Made by a program: the position numbers and the translations under genes
Part shown: positions 15,350 through 23,570 of the stretch, one piece after another
Layout of the letters: each line of letters begins with the position of its first letter
Position numbering within the stretch: position 1 is the first letter of the stretch
DNA from: Nocardia asteroides
GTDB lineage: Bacteria; Actinomycetota; Actinomycetes; Mycobacteriales; Mycobacteriaceae
Length of the DNA stretch: 64,000 bases
NCBI RefSeq assembly: GCF_021183625.1
Contig: NZ_CP089214.1
Coordinates: forward strand, 5,084,001-5,148,000
Direction of reading: 5' to 3'
Notes under the pieces: generated by a model
The model's input: the letters and a program-made list of their open reading frames with translations, nothing else
Told to the model about the DNA's origin: nothing
Databases searched by the model: none

Positions 15350-16822
15350 GTGCACGATGCCGCCGTTCGAGACCCCGCCACCCCCGGTCCGGTGCTGGAA
15401 TTCCGGCTACCCGACCTGGGCGAGGGGCTCGCCGACGCCGAGCTCGTCTCCTGGGCCGTCGCGGTGGGCGACGAGGTGGAGCTGAACCAGGTGATCGCCG
15501 AGGTGGAGACGGCGAAGGCGGTGGTGGCGCTGCCCTCCCCGTTCGCCGGGGTGGTCGCGGAGCTGCTCGCGCAGCCGGGCGAGACGGTGCCGGTGGGATC
15601 GCCGCTGATCCGGGTCAGGGGCAAGGGTGATACCGCCACGCCGGTGAAATACTCCGCGCCGGAGCCGATTTCGGGCGCGCCGCAGGGCGGGGTGCTCGTC
15701 GGCTACGGGCCCTCCGTGGACGCGGATTCGCGGCGCGGGCCGCGCGGTGCGGCCGAGGCCGCCGGTACCGCCGCTCGCGCCGAGCCGGCCGCAGGCCGGC
15801 CGTCGGCGGTTGCCGGTGATATCGCGAATTCCTCTCTGGTGCAGCGCAATCAGGCTGCGAACGGGCGCCCGCGCTCGCCGCTCGGGGGCGACCCGAAGGC
15901 GCGCAGGGCCGCGGCGACGCCCGCGGCCCGCAAGCTCGCCAAGGAACTCGGGATCGACCTGTGGTTCCTGGCCGGCTCCGGCCCGGAGGGCGCGGTCACC
16001 GTCGACGACGTGCGCGCCGCCGTCCCCATCTCGCAGCCCCGCCGCGCGTCCGGCGCCGAGCCCGCCGATCCCGAACCGCACGTCGCCTCGGACGCGCGCA
16101 CCGGCGTCATCCGCCCGGTGTCCAGGGAGACCCGCACCCCGATCGCCGGGGTGCGCAAGCGCACCGCCGCCGCCATGGTGGTGAGCGCGCGGACGATTCC
16201 GCAGGCGGGCGCCTCGACCACGGTCGATTTCACCGCCGCCATGGAGCTGCTCGACCACCTGCGCAACACCGCCTCGTTCGAGGGGCTCCCGCTCACCCCG
16301 CTCACCCTGGTGGCGAAGGCGACGCTGGTCGCGCTCGGCGACTTCCCGGACCTGAACGCCTTCTGGGACGACGCGAACCAGCAGATCGTCACCAAGCACT
16401 ACGTGCACCTCGGCATCGCGGTGGCCACCGAGCGCGGCCTGCTCGTCCCGAACCTCAAGGAGGCGCACACCCTGTCGCTGCGCGAGCTCTGCCGCGAGCT
16501 GGGCTGGCTGGTCGAGACCGCGCGGGCGGGCAACGCCGCCCCCGCCGACCTGCGCGGCGGCACCTTCACCATCACCAATATCGGCGTGTTCGGGGTGGAC
16601 AGCGGGGTGCCGCTGGTGAACCCGGGCGAGGGCGGCATCCTCTGCCTCGGCGCGGTCCGCAAGCGGCCCTGGGTGGTGCGCGACGAACTGGCCGTGCGCT
16701 GGGTGACCACGCTCGGCGTCTCCTTCGACCACCGGATGATCGACGGCGACACCGGCGCCCGCTTCCTCGCCGACATCGCGCACCTGCTGGAGGATCCGCT
16801 CACCCTGCTCAGCCGGGGCTGA
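15350..16822 (+). CDS. Dihydrolipoamide acyltransferase (E2) of 2-oxoacid dehydrogenase
   Basis: The 490 residues comprise one N-terminal lipoyl domain (LPDLGEGLADAELVSW, with the lipoylated Lys56 in VETAKA), a long Ala/Pro-rich linker, and a peripheral subunit-binding domain (TPAARKLAKELGIDLWFLAG). The C-terminal catalytic domain ends with SFDHRMIDGDTGARF, holding the catalytic His and Asp. It transfers the acyl group from the lipoyl arm to CoA. I chose the GTG at 15350 because GAGAGG is 8 nt before it. A GTG at 15341 would overlap that site. No E3 gene follows, so a shared lipoamide dehydrogenase must be encoded elsewhere. Confidence 0.93.
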   Translation: MHDAAVRDPATPGPVLEFRLPDLGEGLADAELVSWAVAVGDEVELNQVIAEVETAKAVVALPSPFAGVVAELLAQPGETVPVGSPLIRVRGKGDTATPVKYSAPEPISGAPQGGVLVGYGPSVDADSRRGPRGAAEAAGTAARAEPAAGRPSAVAGDIANSSLVQRNQAANGRPRSPLGGDPKARRAAATPAARKLAKELGIDLWFLAGSGPEGAVTVDDVRAAVPISQPRRASGAEPADPEPHVASDARTGVIRPVSRETRTPIAGVRKRTAAAMVVSARTIPQAGASTTVDFTAAMELLDHLRNTASFEGLPLTPLTLVAKATLVALGDFPDLNAFWDDANQQIVTKHYVHLGIAVATERGLLVPNLKEAHTLSLRELCRELGWLVETARAGNAAPADLRGGTFTITNIGVFGVDSGVPLVNPGEGGILCLGAVRKRPWVVRDELAVRWVTTLGVSFDHRMIDGDTGARFLADIAHLLEDPLTLLSRG

Positions 16823-16850
16823 GCCGGGGACGGGCCGCCGATCGCCCGGC

Positions 16851-16874
16851 GGGCTCGCGGGCTCGCGGGCTCGC
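16851..16874 (+). repeat. Three tandem copies of GGGCTCGC
   Basis: An 8-bp unit is repeated exactly three times in the 98-bp space between the convergent E2 and BenE genes. It is simple-sequence expansion in non-coding DNA. No hairpin with a T tract is seen here. Confidence 0.85.
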
Positions 16875-16920
16875 GCTGCCTGCCGCGCGGTCACTCCCGG
16901 CCGAACGGCACGCGCGCTCC

Positions 16921-18120
16921 TCAGCCGGGGGCGACCGTGCGTCGGGACAGCGCGGCGCGCACGAGCAGCCCGGCCAGCAAGGCCCAGAACGCGGCGCCCA
17001 CCCCGAGGAAGGCGACCCCGGAGGCCGCGATCAGGAAGGTCACCACCCCGGCCGTCCGATGCTCCTCGTCGGCGAGCGCACCGGTCAGCGAGGTGGCCAG
17101 GGTGGCGAGCAGCGCCAGCCCGGCGACCGTCTCCAGCACCCCCGCCGGTGCGGCCGCGACCAGCGTCACCAGCGCGGCCGATGCCGGGGCGAGCACCAGG
17201 TAGCAGCCGCCCGCGGTGAACGCCGCGACCCAGCGGCGCGCGGGGTCCGGGTGCGCGGACGGCCCCGCGGCCAGCGCCGCGCTGATCGCGGCCAGGTTGA
17301 TGGCGTGCCCGCCCGCCGGGGCGCCGAGCACGGTGCCGATGCCGGTGACGGTCATCGCCGCCCGCCACGGCGTCCGGTACCCGAACGAACCGAGCACCGC
17401 CGTCCCCGGAATGTTCTGCGACGCCATGGTGACGATGTACAGCGGCACCGCGAGCCCGATCACGGCCTGCCAGCTCCAGTGCGGCCAGGTCAGCTGTAGC
17501 GCCGGGATCATGGCGCCCGCGTCCAGCGGGGTGTCGCGCACCGCGATGGCGATCCCGGCGCCGGCCGCCGCCGTGCCGAACGCCGCGAGCACCGCCCAGC
17601 GCGGCGCGAACCGGGTCAGCACCAGCCACACCGCGATCACCGGGAGCACCACCGCGGGCGAGCTGCGCACCGCCTCGACCGGCGCCAGGCACAGCGGGAC
17701 GAGCACCCCGGCCAGCATGGCCTGCGCGATCGGCACCGGGATCGCGGCAACCAGCGAGCCGAGCCGCCCCCACAGCCCGGTCAGCACGATCAGCGCCCCC
17801 GTCAGCGCGAATGCCCCGACCGCAGCGGGCCAGCCGCCCGCCACCGCGCCGGTGCTCGCCAGCAGCGCCGCGCCCGGCGTCGACCAGGCCAGCGTGATCG
17901 GCATCCGGAACCAGCGGCTCAGCAGCAGCATCCCGATCGCCTGCGTCACGCAGAGCGCGGCCAGCCCGGAGGCGGCCTGCGCCTGCGTCGCGCCGACCGC
18001 GGTGATCCCGGCGAGGACCACCGCGAACGAGCTGGTGAAGCCGACCAGCGCGGTCACCACGCCCGCGCCGACTGGTTGCGCCGGGTTCGCCTGTAGTTCG
18101 GGACCGTTCACCTCCGGCAT
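16921..18120 (-). CDS. BenE family transporter (benzoate/H+ symporter-like)
   Basis: This 399-residue polytopic membrane protein has about 12 helices and the BenE pattern: SSFAVVLAGITAVGATQAQA near the N-terminus, MPITLAWSTPGAALLASTG, and NIPGTAVLGSFGYRTPWR with GAPAGGHAINLAAISAAL in the second half. BenE was first described as a benzoate-proton symporter. No aromatic catabolism genes are adjacent, so the true substrate is uncertain. It is divergent from the rhodanese gene. Confidence 0.9.
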   Translation of the reverse strand: MPEVNGPELQANPAQPVGAGVVTALVGFTSSFAVVLAGITAVGATQAQAASGLAALCVTQAIGMLLLSRWFRMPITLAWSTPGAALLASTGAVAGGWPAAVGAFALTGALIVLTGLWGRLGSLVAAIPVPIAQAMLAGVLVPLCLAPVEAVRSSPAVVLPVIAVWLVLTRFAPRWAVLAAFGTAAAGAGIAIAVRDTPLDAGAMIPALQLTWPHWSWQAVIGLAVPLYIVTMASQNIPGTAVLGSFGYRTPWRAAMTVTGIGTVLGAPAGGHAINLAAISAALAAGPSAHPDPARRWVAAFTAGGCYLVLAPASAALVTLVAAAPAGVLETVAGLALLATLATSLTGALADEEHRTAGVVTFLIAASGVAFLGVGAAFWALLAGLLVRAALSRRTVAPG

Positions 18121-18249
18121 CCTGCACCCCGGCGCCCCCGATGTCCGTAGCCGGTCCCGCTGAACTGGCCCGATTCTCGTAACCCGCGCGCGCTAGGGTG
18201 GTCGGATCCGCACGCGAGGACGCGTGACCGGCGACTACGAGGAGCTGTG

Positions 18250-19065
18250 GTGAGCGGGGTACTGATCTTGCCGTCCGACCTGCGCGCGAAGGTGGCGGAA
18301 GGTCGGCTCCGGCTATTGGATGTGCGCTGGGCACTCGGGGATCCCGAAGGCGCGCAACATTATTCGGACGGTCACATTCCGGGCGCGGTCTTCGTCGACC
18401 TGGATATCGAGCTCGCCGCGCCGCCGTCGCCCGCCCGCGGCAGGCATCCGCTGCCCGACCTCGCCGCGCTACAGCAGTGCGCCAGGAGCTGGGGAATCAA
18501 CCAGGGCGACGCGGTCGTCGTCTACGACGCCACCGGTGGCCTCGCCGCGGCCCGCGCCTGGTGGTTGCTGCGCTGGGGCGGGATCGCCGACGTGCGGATC
18601 CTGGACGGCGGGCTGCCCGCCTGGGTCGCCGCCGGTGCGCCGGTCGCGGCAGGCGCCGAGGCCGAGACGCCGTTCGGCGACGTCGTGCTGACCCCGGGCA
18701 ACCTGCCGGTCATCGATGCCGACGCCGCCGCCCGATGGCCCGGCGCGCTGCTCGACGCCCGCGCCGCCGAGCGGTTCCGCGGCGAGACCGAGCCGGTCGA
18801 CCCGCGCGCCGGGCACATCCCCGGCGCGGTGAGCGCCCCCACCGCCGAGAACCTGGACGGCGACGGCCGCTTCCGGCCCATCGACGACCTGCGCGCACGC
18901 TTCGCCGGGCTGGACGGGCCGGTCGCGGTGTACTGCGGGTCGGGGGTCACGGCGGCGCACCAGATCGCGGCGCTCGCCGTGGTCGGGATCGAGGCGGCGC
19001 TCTACCCGGGCTCCTGGTCGCAGTGGGCGCACGACCCCAAGCGGCCGGTGGCGACCGGGGCCTGA
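18250..19065 (+). CDS. Thiosulfate/3-mercaptopyruvate sulfurtransferase (two rhodanese domains)
   Basis: The 271-residue two-domain rhodanese has an inactive N-terminal domain (LLDVRWALGDPEG, GHIPGAVFVDLD) and a catalytic C-terminal domain with Cys229 in the loop AVYCGSGVTAAH. The loop C-G-S-G-V-T matches the SseA-like group that moves sulfur from thiosulfate or 3-mercaptopyruvate to a thiol. Two adjacent GTG codons are possible. The second (18250) has GAGGAG at 5 nt and is preferred over 18247, where the spacing would be only 2 nt. A TAGGGT hexamer at 18194-18199 may be the promoter -10. The gene ends one base before the convergent lipoprotein gene. Confidence 0.9.
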   Translation: MSGVLILPSDLRAKVAEGRLRLLDVRWALGDPEGAQHYSDGHIPGAVFVDLDIELAAPPSPARGRHPLPDLAALQQCARSWGINQGDAVVVYDATGGLAAARAWWLLRWGGIADVRILDGGLPAWVAAGAPVAAGAEAETPFGDVVLTPGNLPVIDADAAARWPGALLDARAAERFRGETEPVDPRAGHIPGAVSAPTAENLDGDGRFRPIDDLRARFAGLDGPVAVYCGSGVTAAHQIAALAVVGIEAALYPGSWSQWAHDPKRPVATGA

Positions 19066-19066
19066 G

Positions 19067-19765
19067 CTACGGGCAGCGCGCGGCGATGTCGCGCAGCGCG
19101 GCGCTGTCGTCGGCGGTGAGCGGGAGGTCGTAGTCGGCCGCGACGCTCAGGTACTTGCCCGCGTAGAAGCAGTGGCCGGAGATGGCGGGCGGGAGCCACT
19201 CGCCCGGCGTGCCGTCGCTCTTGGCCTGGTTGGTCGCGCCTGCGGTGGCGACCAGGTTCACGGTGAGATCGTTGGCGAAGCGAATTCTTCGCGCCTGCGG
19301 CCAGGCGGCGGCGCCCAGATCCCAGGCGGCGGCCAGCGGGAAGACGTGGTCGATCTGCACGGCCCCGGCGTCGGACTTGTCGAAGGTGATGTGGGTGCCG
19401 GTGTACGGGTCGTCCAGGCCGCCCGCGAGCACCACGCAGTTCCGCGTGCCCGGGCGGAACTGCACCGCTGTCAGCTGGGCGGCGAGCACGTTGTTGCGGG
19501 TGTCGCAGCCGTCGTGCCCGCCGGGGGCGTCGCTGGCGTCGGTCCAGGACTCGCCGAAGACGCAGCCCTGGCCGTCCTTGCACCCCCGTTCGTACCCGCC
19601 GGGGTGCGGGCGCTCCGGCACCACCCGCACCTGTCCCAGCAATTGCTCGAGCTCGGCCCGGGTCGGGCTGCCCGGGGCGGGGGCCGGAGCCGGGCCGAGC
19701 ACCGAACACCCGGCAGCGAAGACGACGGTGAGAGCGACGAGCAGGCGGAGCAGCGGCGCGGTCAT
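19067..19765 (-). CDS. Exported HNH endonuclease family lipoprotein (DUF1524 type)
   Basis: This 232-residue protein has a lipoprotein signal (hydrophobic LLRLLVALTVVFAAGC, lipid Cys20) and a Pro/Ala linker. The DUF1524-type HNH core follows: Asp139-His140 in VQIDHVFPLAAAWDLG, then FANDLTVNLVATAGATNQ, AKSDGTPGEWLPP and a later C-x-Y segment. Such secreted nuclease-like proteins are common in actinobacteria, but their role (DNA uptake, nutrient scavenging or competition) is not established. GAGGTGAG precedes the ATG. Several Cys outside the lipobox could form disulfides outside the cell. Confidence 0.9.
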   Translation of the reverse strand: MTAPLLRLLVALTVVFAAGCSVLGPAPAPAPGSPTRAELEQLLGQVRVVPERPHPGGYERGCKDGQGCVFGESWTDASDAPGGHDGCDTRNNVLAAQLTAVQFRPGTRNCVVLAGGLDDPYTGTHITFDKSDAGAVQIDHVFPLAAAWDLGAAAWPQARRIRFANDLTVNLVATAGATNQAKSDGTPGEWLPPAISGHCFYAGKYLSVAADYDLPLTADDSAALRDIAARCP

Positions 19766-19923
19766 GGCTCACCTCTGTACCGCGCGGCACCGACAGGCCG
19801 CGGTCTTCGCTGCCGGGGGCTGGGGACAGAACGGAACGCTCCACAGCGGCGCTCTTCCCGCCGGTGTCACCGGCGATCGCGGGCAGCGGGTGTGATGTCG
19901 GGGCTGGGTGCTTGGATGAGCGC

Positions 19924-22686
19924 ATGTTGCACGCTCTGTGGTCGCCCGGCGCGGGCCTGCTGCTGTGGCGTGACGAGCGGCCGGGCGCCGAGCCGCCGGA
20001 GCCGCTCGGCGGGCTCCTCGCCCGCGCCCGCTTCCGGCACCGCGCCGAGGCGCTGCACCCGACCGGCGCCGTCGCCGAGGTCCCCGCGCACGCGCTGGCA
20101 CCGGCGGCCGCCGCCGAGGTGCTGCGGCAGCGGCTCTCACCCGAGACCGCCGCAGGGGACCTGCGCTTCCTGGCGCACGTGGCGCACGGCATCGAGCGCT
20201 GGGTGCGCGCGGGCCGGGTGGTGCCGCAACTGCGCCGCGCCGACGGGCAGTGGTGGGCCCGCTGGGAACTCGTCGGCGGCGCCAGGCAGCGCGCCTGGAG
20301 CGCCGAACTCGCCGCGCTCATGCCGCCCGCCCTGCGCGTGCCGGGCAGGCCGACCGCGGTCCTGGAGGACCTGCTCGCCGAGCTCACCGACCCGATCGCC
20401 CGCTCCCTGCTCGGCACCGCCCCGCGCTCGGCGCACCCGCTGATCGCGGGGCTGCGCGACGACGAACCGGTCGAGCCCGGCGGCTACCGCCCCGCCGAGG
20501 TGCTGGAGCGCTGGCGCGCCGGGCTGGAGACCGAGGAGTACGAGCTGGTCCTCCGCCTCGGCGAACCCGACGGCGACGGCGGCGAATTCACCCTCTGGCG
20601 CCTCGAGGTCTGCATCCGCGCCGCCGACGAGGCGCCGGAGCCCGTCGCCCTGCACGGCGACCCGGTGCGGCTGCGCACCGGCATGGCGAAGCTGGAGCAG
20701 GCCAGGGCCGCCTACCCCCGGCTGCGCGACCTGCCAGGCGACGACGCCACCCTCGACCTGCTGCTACCCACCGAAGTGGTGTCCGACCTGGTCGAACACG
20801 GCGCCGCCGCGCTGCACGCCGCGGGCATCCGGCTCCTGCTGCCCCGCCCGTGGACCGTCACCGCCCCCACGCTGAAACTGCGGGTGAGCAGCCCGCCCGC
20901 CGCGGAGAGCGCCGTCGGGCTGCCCGGCATCCTCTCCTACCGCTGGGAACTCGCGCTCGGCGACACCGAGCTCACCGAGGCCGAGATGCGCGGGCTGATC
21001 ACCGCCGAATCGGATCTGGTCCGGCTGCGCGGGGAATGGGTGCAGGCGGATCGCGCGGCGCTCAGCGCGGCCGCGCGGTACGTGGCCGCGCAGCGCGGCG
21101 ACGAGGCGACGCTGGCCGCGCTCTTCGCCGAGCTCGCCCGCGAGCGGGTCGACGGGGTGCCGATCACCGAGGTCACCGCCACCGGCTGGGCCGCCGAGCT
21201 CTTCGACCGGCACACCGAGACCGTCGAGGTGCCCGACCCACCCGGTTTCGGCGCCACCCTGCGCCCGTACCAGCGCCGCGGCCTGGCCTGGCTGGCCACG
21301 ATGAGCAGGCTCGGGCTCGGCGCGATCCTCGCCGACGACATGGGGCTCGGCAAGACCGTGCAGGTGCTGGCGCTGCTGCTGCACGAGCGCGCCGCCGCGC
21401 CGACGCTGCTGGTCTGCCCGATGTCGGTGGTCGGCAACTGGCAGCGCGAGACCGCGCGGTTCGCGCCGGAGCTACGGGTGCTGGTGCACCACGGCCCCGC
21501 GCGGCTCTCCGGCGCCGCGCTCGCGGCCGCGGCGGCCGGGGCCGATCTGGTGATCACCACCTACGCCCTGCTCGCCCGCGACGTCGCCGACCTCGCCGAA
21601 TGCCGCTGGGAGCGGCTGGTTCTGGACGAGGCGCAGCACGTGAAGAACGCCGCGACCAGGCAGGCGCGCGCCGCCCGCGCGGTGCCAGCCCGGCACCGGC
21701 TCGCGCTCACCGGCACCCCCATGGAGAACCGGCTGGAGGAGCTGCGCGCGCTGGTCGACGTCGTCGTGCCCGGGCTGCTCGGCAGCGCCCAGGCGTTCCG
21801 GTCCCGGTTCGCGGTGCCGATCGAGCGCGAGGCCGATCAGAACGCGGTCACCCGGTTGCGCGCCATCACCGGACCCTTCGTGCTGCGCCGGGTGAAGACC
21901 GACCCCACCGTCATCGACGACCTCCCGGAGAAGCTGGAGATGACGGTCCGCGCCAACCTCACCGCCGAGCAGGCCGCGCTCTACCAGGCGGTCCTGGACG
22001 ACATGGTGGAGAAGCTGCGCTCCGCGGAGGGCATGGCCCGGCGCGGCGCCGTGCTGGCCGCGCTCACCCGGCTGGCCCAGGTCTGCAACCACCCCGCGCA
22101 CTTCCTCGGCGACGGCTCGCCGGTGCTGCGCCGGGGGCGGCACCGCTCCGGGAAGCTGGCGCTGCTGGAGGACATCGTGGACGGCGTGCTCGGGGACGGT
22201 GAGAAGGCGCTGCTCTTCACCCGGTTCCGCGAGTTCGGCGAGCTGGTGGTGCCGTTCCTGGCCGAGCGGTTCGGCACCCAGGTGCCGTTCCTGCACGGCG
22301 GGGTCGCGCGCGGGGCGCGGGACGCCATGGTCGAGCGGTTCCAGAGCGCGGACGGGCCACCGCTCATGGTGCTCTCGCTGGCCGCGGGCGGCACCGGGCT
22401 CACCCTCACCGCAGCCAACCACGTGGTGCACATGGACCGCTGGTGGAATCCGGCGGTGGAGAACCAGGCCACCGACCGGGCCTACCGGATCGGCCAGCGC
22501 CGCGCCGTCCAGGTGCGCAAGCTGGTCTGCGTCGACACGCTGGAGGAGCGGATCGACGAGATGATCGCGCACAAGCGCAAACTCGCGGATCTCACCGTCG
22601 GGGTCGGCGAGAACTGGGTCACCGAACTCGGCACCGACGAACTCCGCGACCTCTTCGCGCTCGGCGCCGAGGCGGTGGGGGAGTGA
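19924..22686 (+). CDS. SNF2-family helicase (bacterial HelZ-like)
   Basis: This 920-residue superfamily 2 ATPase has an N-terminal bacterial SNF2 domain (about 1-430, unknown contacts). The RecA-like core follows: motif I ADDMGLGKTVQVL near residue 471, DEAQH near 566, LALTGTPMENR (motif III), and C-terminal helicase motifs LSLAAGGTGLTLTAANHV and ATDRAYRIGQRRAVQV. SNF2 proteins translocate on duplex DNA and remodel protein-DNA complexes. The Mycobacterium relative is HelZ. The ATG at 19924 has TTGGAT 6 nt before it. The stop overlaps the SWIM-finger gene by 4 bp, so the two probably act together. Confidence 0.93.
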   Translation: MLHALWSPGAGLLLWRDERPGAEPPEPLGGLLARARFRHRAEALHPTGAVAEVPAHALAPAAAAEVLRQRLSPETAAGDLRFLAHVAHGIERWVRAGRVVPQLRRADGQWWARWELVGGARQRAWSAELAALMPPALRVPGRPTAVLEDLLAELTDPIARSLLGTAPRSAHPLIAGLRDDEPVEPGGYRPAEVLERWRAGLETEEYELVLRLGEPDGDGGEFTLWRLEVCIRAADEAPEPVALHGDPVRLRTGMAKLEQARAAYPRLRDLPGDDATLDLLLPTEVVSDLVEHGAAALHAAGIRLLLPRPWTVTAPTLKLRVSSPPAAESAVGLPGILSYRWELALGDTELTEAEMRGLITAESDLVRLRGEWVQADRAALSAAARYVAAQRGDEATLAALFAELARERVDGVPITEVTATGWAAELFDRHTETVEVPDPPGFGATLRPYQRRGLAWLATMSRLGLGAILADDMGLGKTVQVLALLLHERAAAPTLLVCPMSVVGNWQRETARFAPELRVLVHHGPARLSGAALAAAAAGADLVITTYALLARDVADLAECRWERLVLDEAQHVKNAATRQARAARAVPARHRLALTGTPMENRLEELRALVDVVVPGLLGSAQAFRSRFAVPIEREADQNAVTRLRAITGPFVLRRVKTDPTVIDDLPEKLEMTVRANLTAEQAALYQAVLDDMVEKLRSAEGMARRGAVLAALTRLAQVCNHPAHFLGDGSPVLRRGRHRSGKLALLEDIVDGVLGDGEKALLFTRFREFGELVVPFLAERFGTQVPFLHGGVARGARDAMVERFQSADGPPLMVLSLAAGGTGLTLTAANHVVHMDRWWNPAVENQATDRAYRIGQRRAVQVRKLVCVDTLEERIDEMIAHKRKLADLTVGVGENWVTELGTDELRDLFALGAEAVGE

Positions 22687-23402
22687 GCCCCGCTCCCCGC
22701 CGCGGCGGCGGTGCGGTGCGAGCCGCTCCACGCTGGGGGCGGGCGCTGCTCGCCGGTATCGACCGGGTGGGTGAGACCGGCAGGCTGGCGCGCGGACGGG
22801 CGGTGGTGCGGGCGGGTCAGGTACTGAGCTGGCGGGCGGAGCCGGGGGTCGTGGTCGGGGAGGTGCAGGGCAGCCAGCCGCGGCCGTTCACCGCGGCGCT
22901 TGTCGTGCGCCGCATGCGCCCGGAGGAGCTGGAGCTGCTGGTCGAGGAGATCCGCGCGACCCCGGGCACGCTCGCCGAGGTGGTCGCCGGCCTTCCGCCC
23001 GCGAGCCTGGAGCCCCTGCTCCTCCCGGACACCGCCGCCGACCTCGACTTCGACTGCACCTGCCCGGATTCCGCCCGCCCGTGCAAACACGTCGCCGCCA
23101 TCTGCCACGTCTTCGCGGACCGCCTGGACGAGCACCCGCGCGACCTGCTCACCGTGCGCGGCGTCGACCCGGAGGCTCTGATCGGCGCGGTCGAACGAGA
23201 GAGCGACGCCGCCGACCCGGCCGACCCCTACGGCGAGGCACTCGAGCTCCCCGCGCTCCCGCGCCCGGCTCCGCGCCCGGCCCTGGACGATCTGGACCCG
23301 GTCCTGCTCCGCCAGGCCCTGCGCAGCACCGCACCGGACGAGGCGATCGCCGCCGCGGGCTGGAAGGATCTGGCCGCGCTGTACCGCGCGCTGGAGGAGT
23401 GA
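22683..23402 (+). CDS. SWIM zinc-finger protein coupled to SNF2 helicase
   Basis: This 239-residue protein has one clear SWIM finger, CTCPDSARPCKHVAAICH, with the ligands Cys125, Cys127, Cys134 and His136 (CxC-x6-CxH). The N-terminal part has a small beta domain that may contact nucleic acid (LSWRAEPGVVVGEVQGSQ). The C-terminus is Pro/Asp-rich and helical. SWIM fingers bind DNA or proteins. Partnerships of SWIM proteins with SNF2 ATPases are widespread in bacteria, but the process served is not known. The GTG start overlaps the helicase stop (GTGA). Confidence 0.9.
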   Translation: MSPAPRRGGGAVRAAPRWGRALLAGIDRVGETGRLARGRAVVRAGQVLSWRAEPGVVVGEVQGSQPRPFTAALVVRRMRPEELELLVEEIRATPGTLAEVVAGLPPASLEPLLLPDTAADLDFDCTCPDSARPCKHVAAICHVFADRLDEHPRDLLTVRGVDPEALIGAVERESDAADPADPYGEALELPALPRPAPRPALDDLDPVLLRQALRSTAPDEAIAAAGWKDLAALYRALEE

Positions 23403-23570
23403 TGAACACCCGGCGCCGGGGCCGAAGACACACCGGGGCTCGTGGGCGGGGCCATCGGGTGTCGAGTGGGGGCCGGAACTTCCCGGCGTCGGGTGCCGTT
23501 CTCCAGTGTGATCCGGCTGACTCCCAGCGGGAAGGCGGCGCCGCTGCCCGCCCACTGCCCTACACCCGCC

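Noticed and set aside
15407..18334. A 975-codon open frame on the minus strand across the E2 and BenE region
   Set aside because: It is antisense or out of frame to well-recognised genes, has Arg/Gly/Ala-rich composition with no motifs, and follows from the lack of stop codons in GC-rich DNA.
23403..23570. 168-bp gap between the SWIM gene and the convergent monooxygenase gene
   Set aside because: Inspected for small genes and terminators. No coding signal or convincing hairpin was seen.
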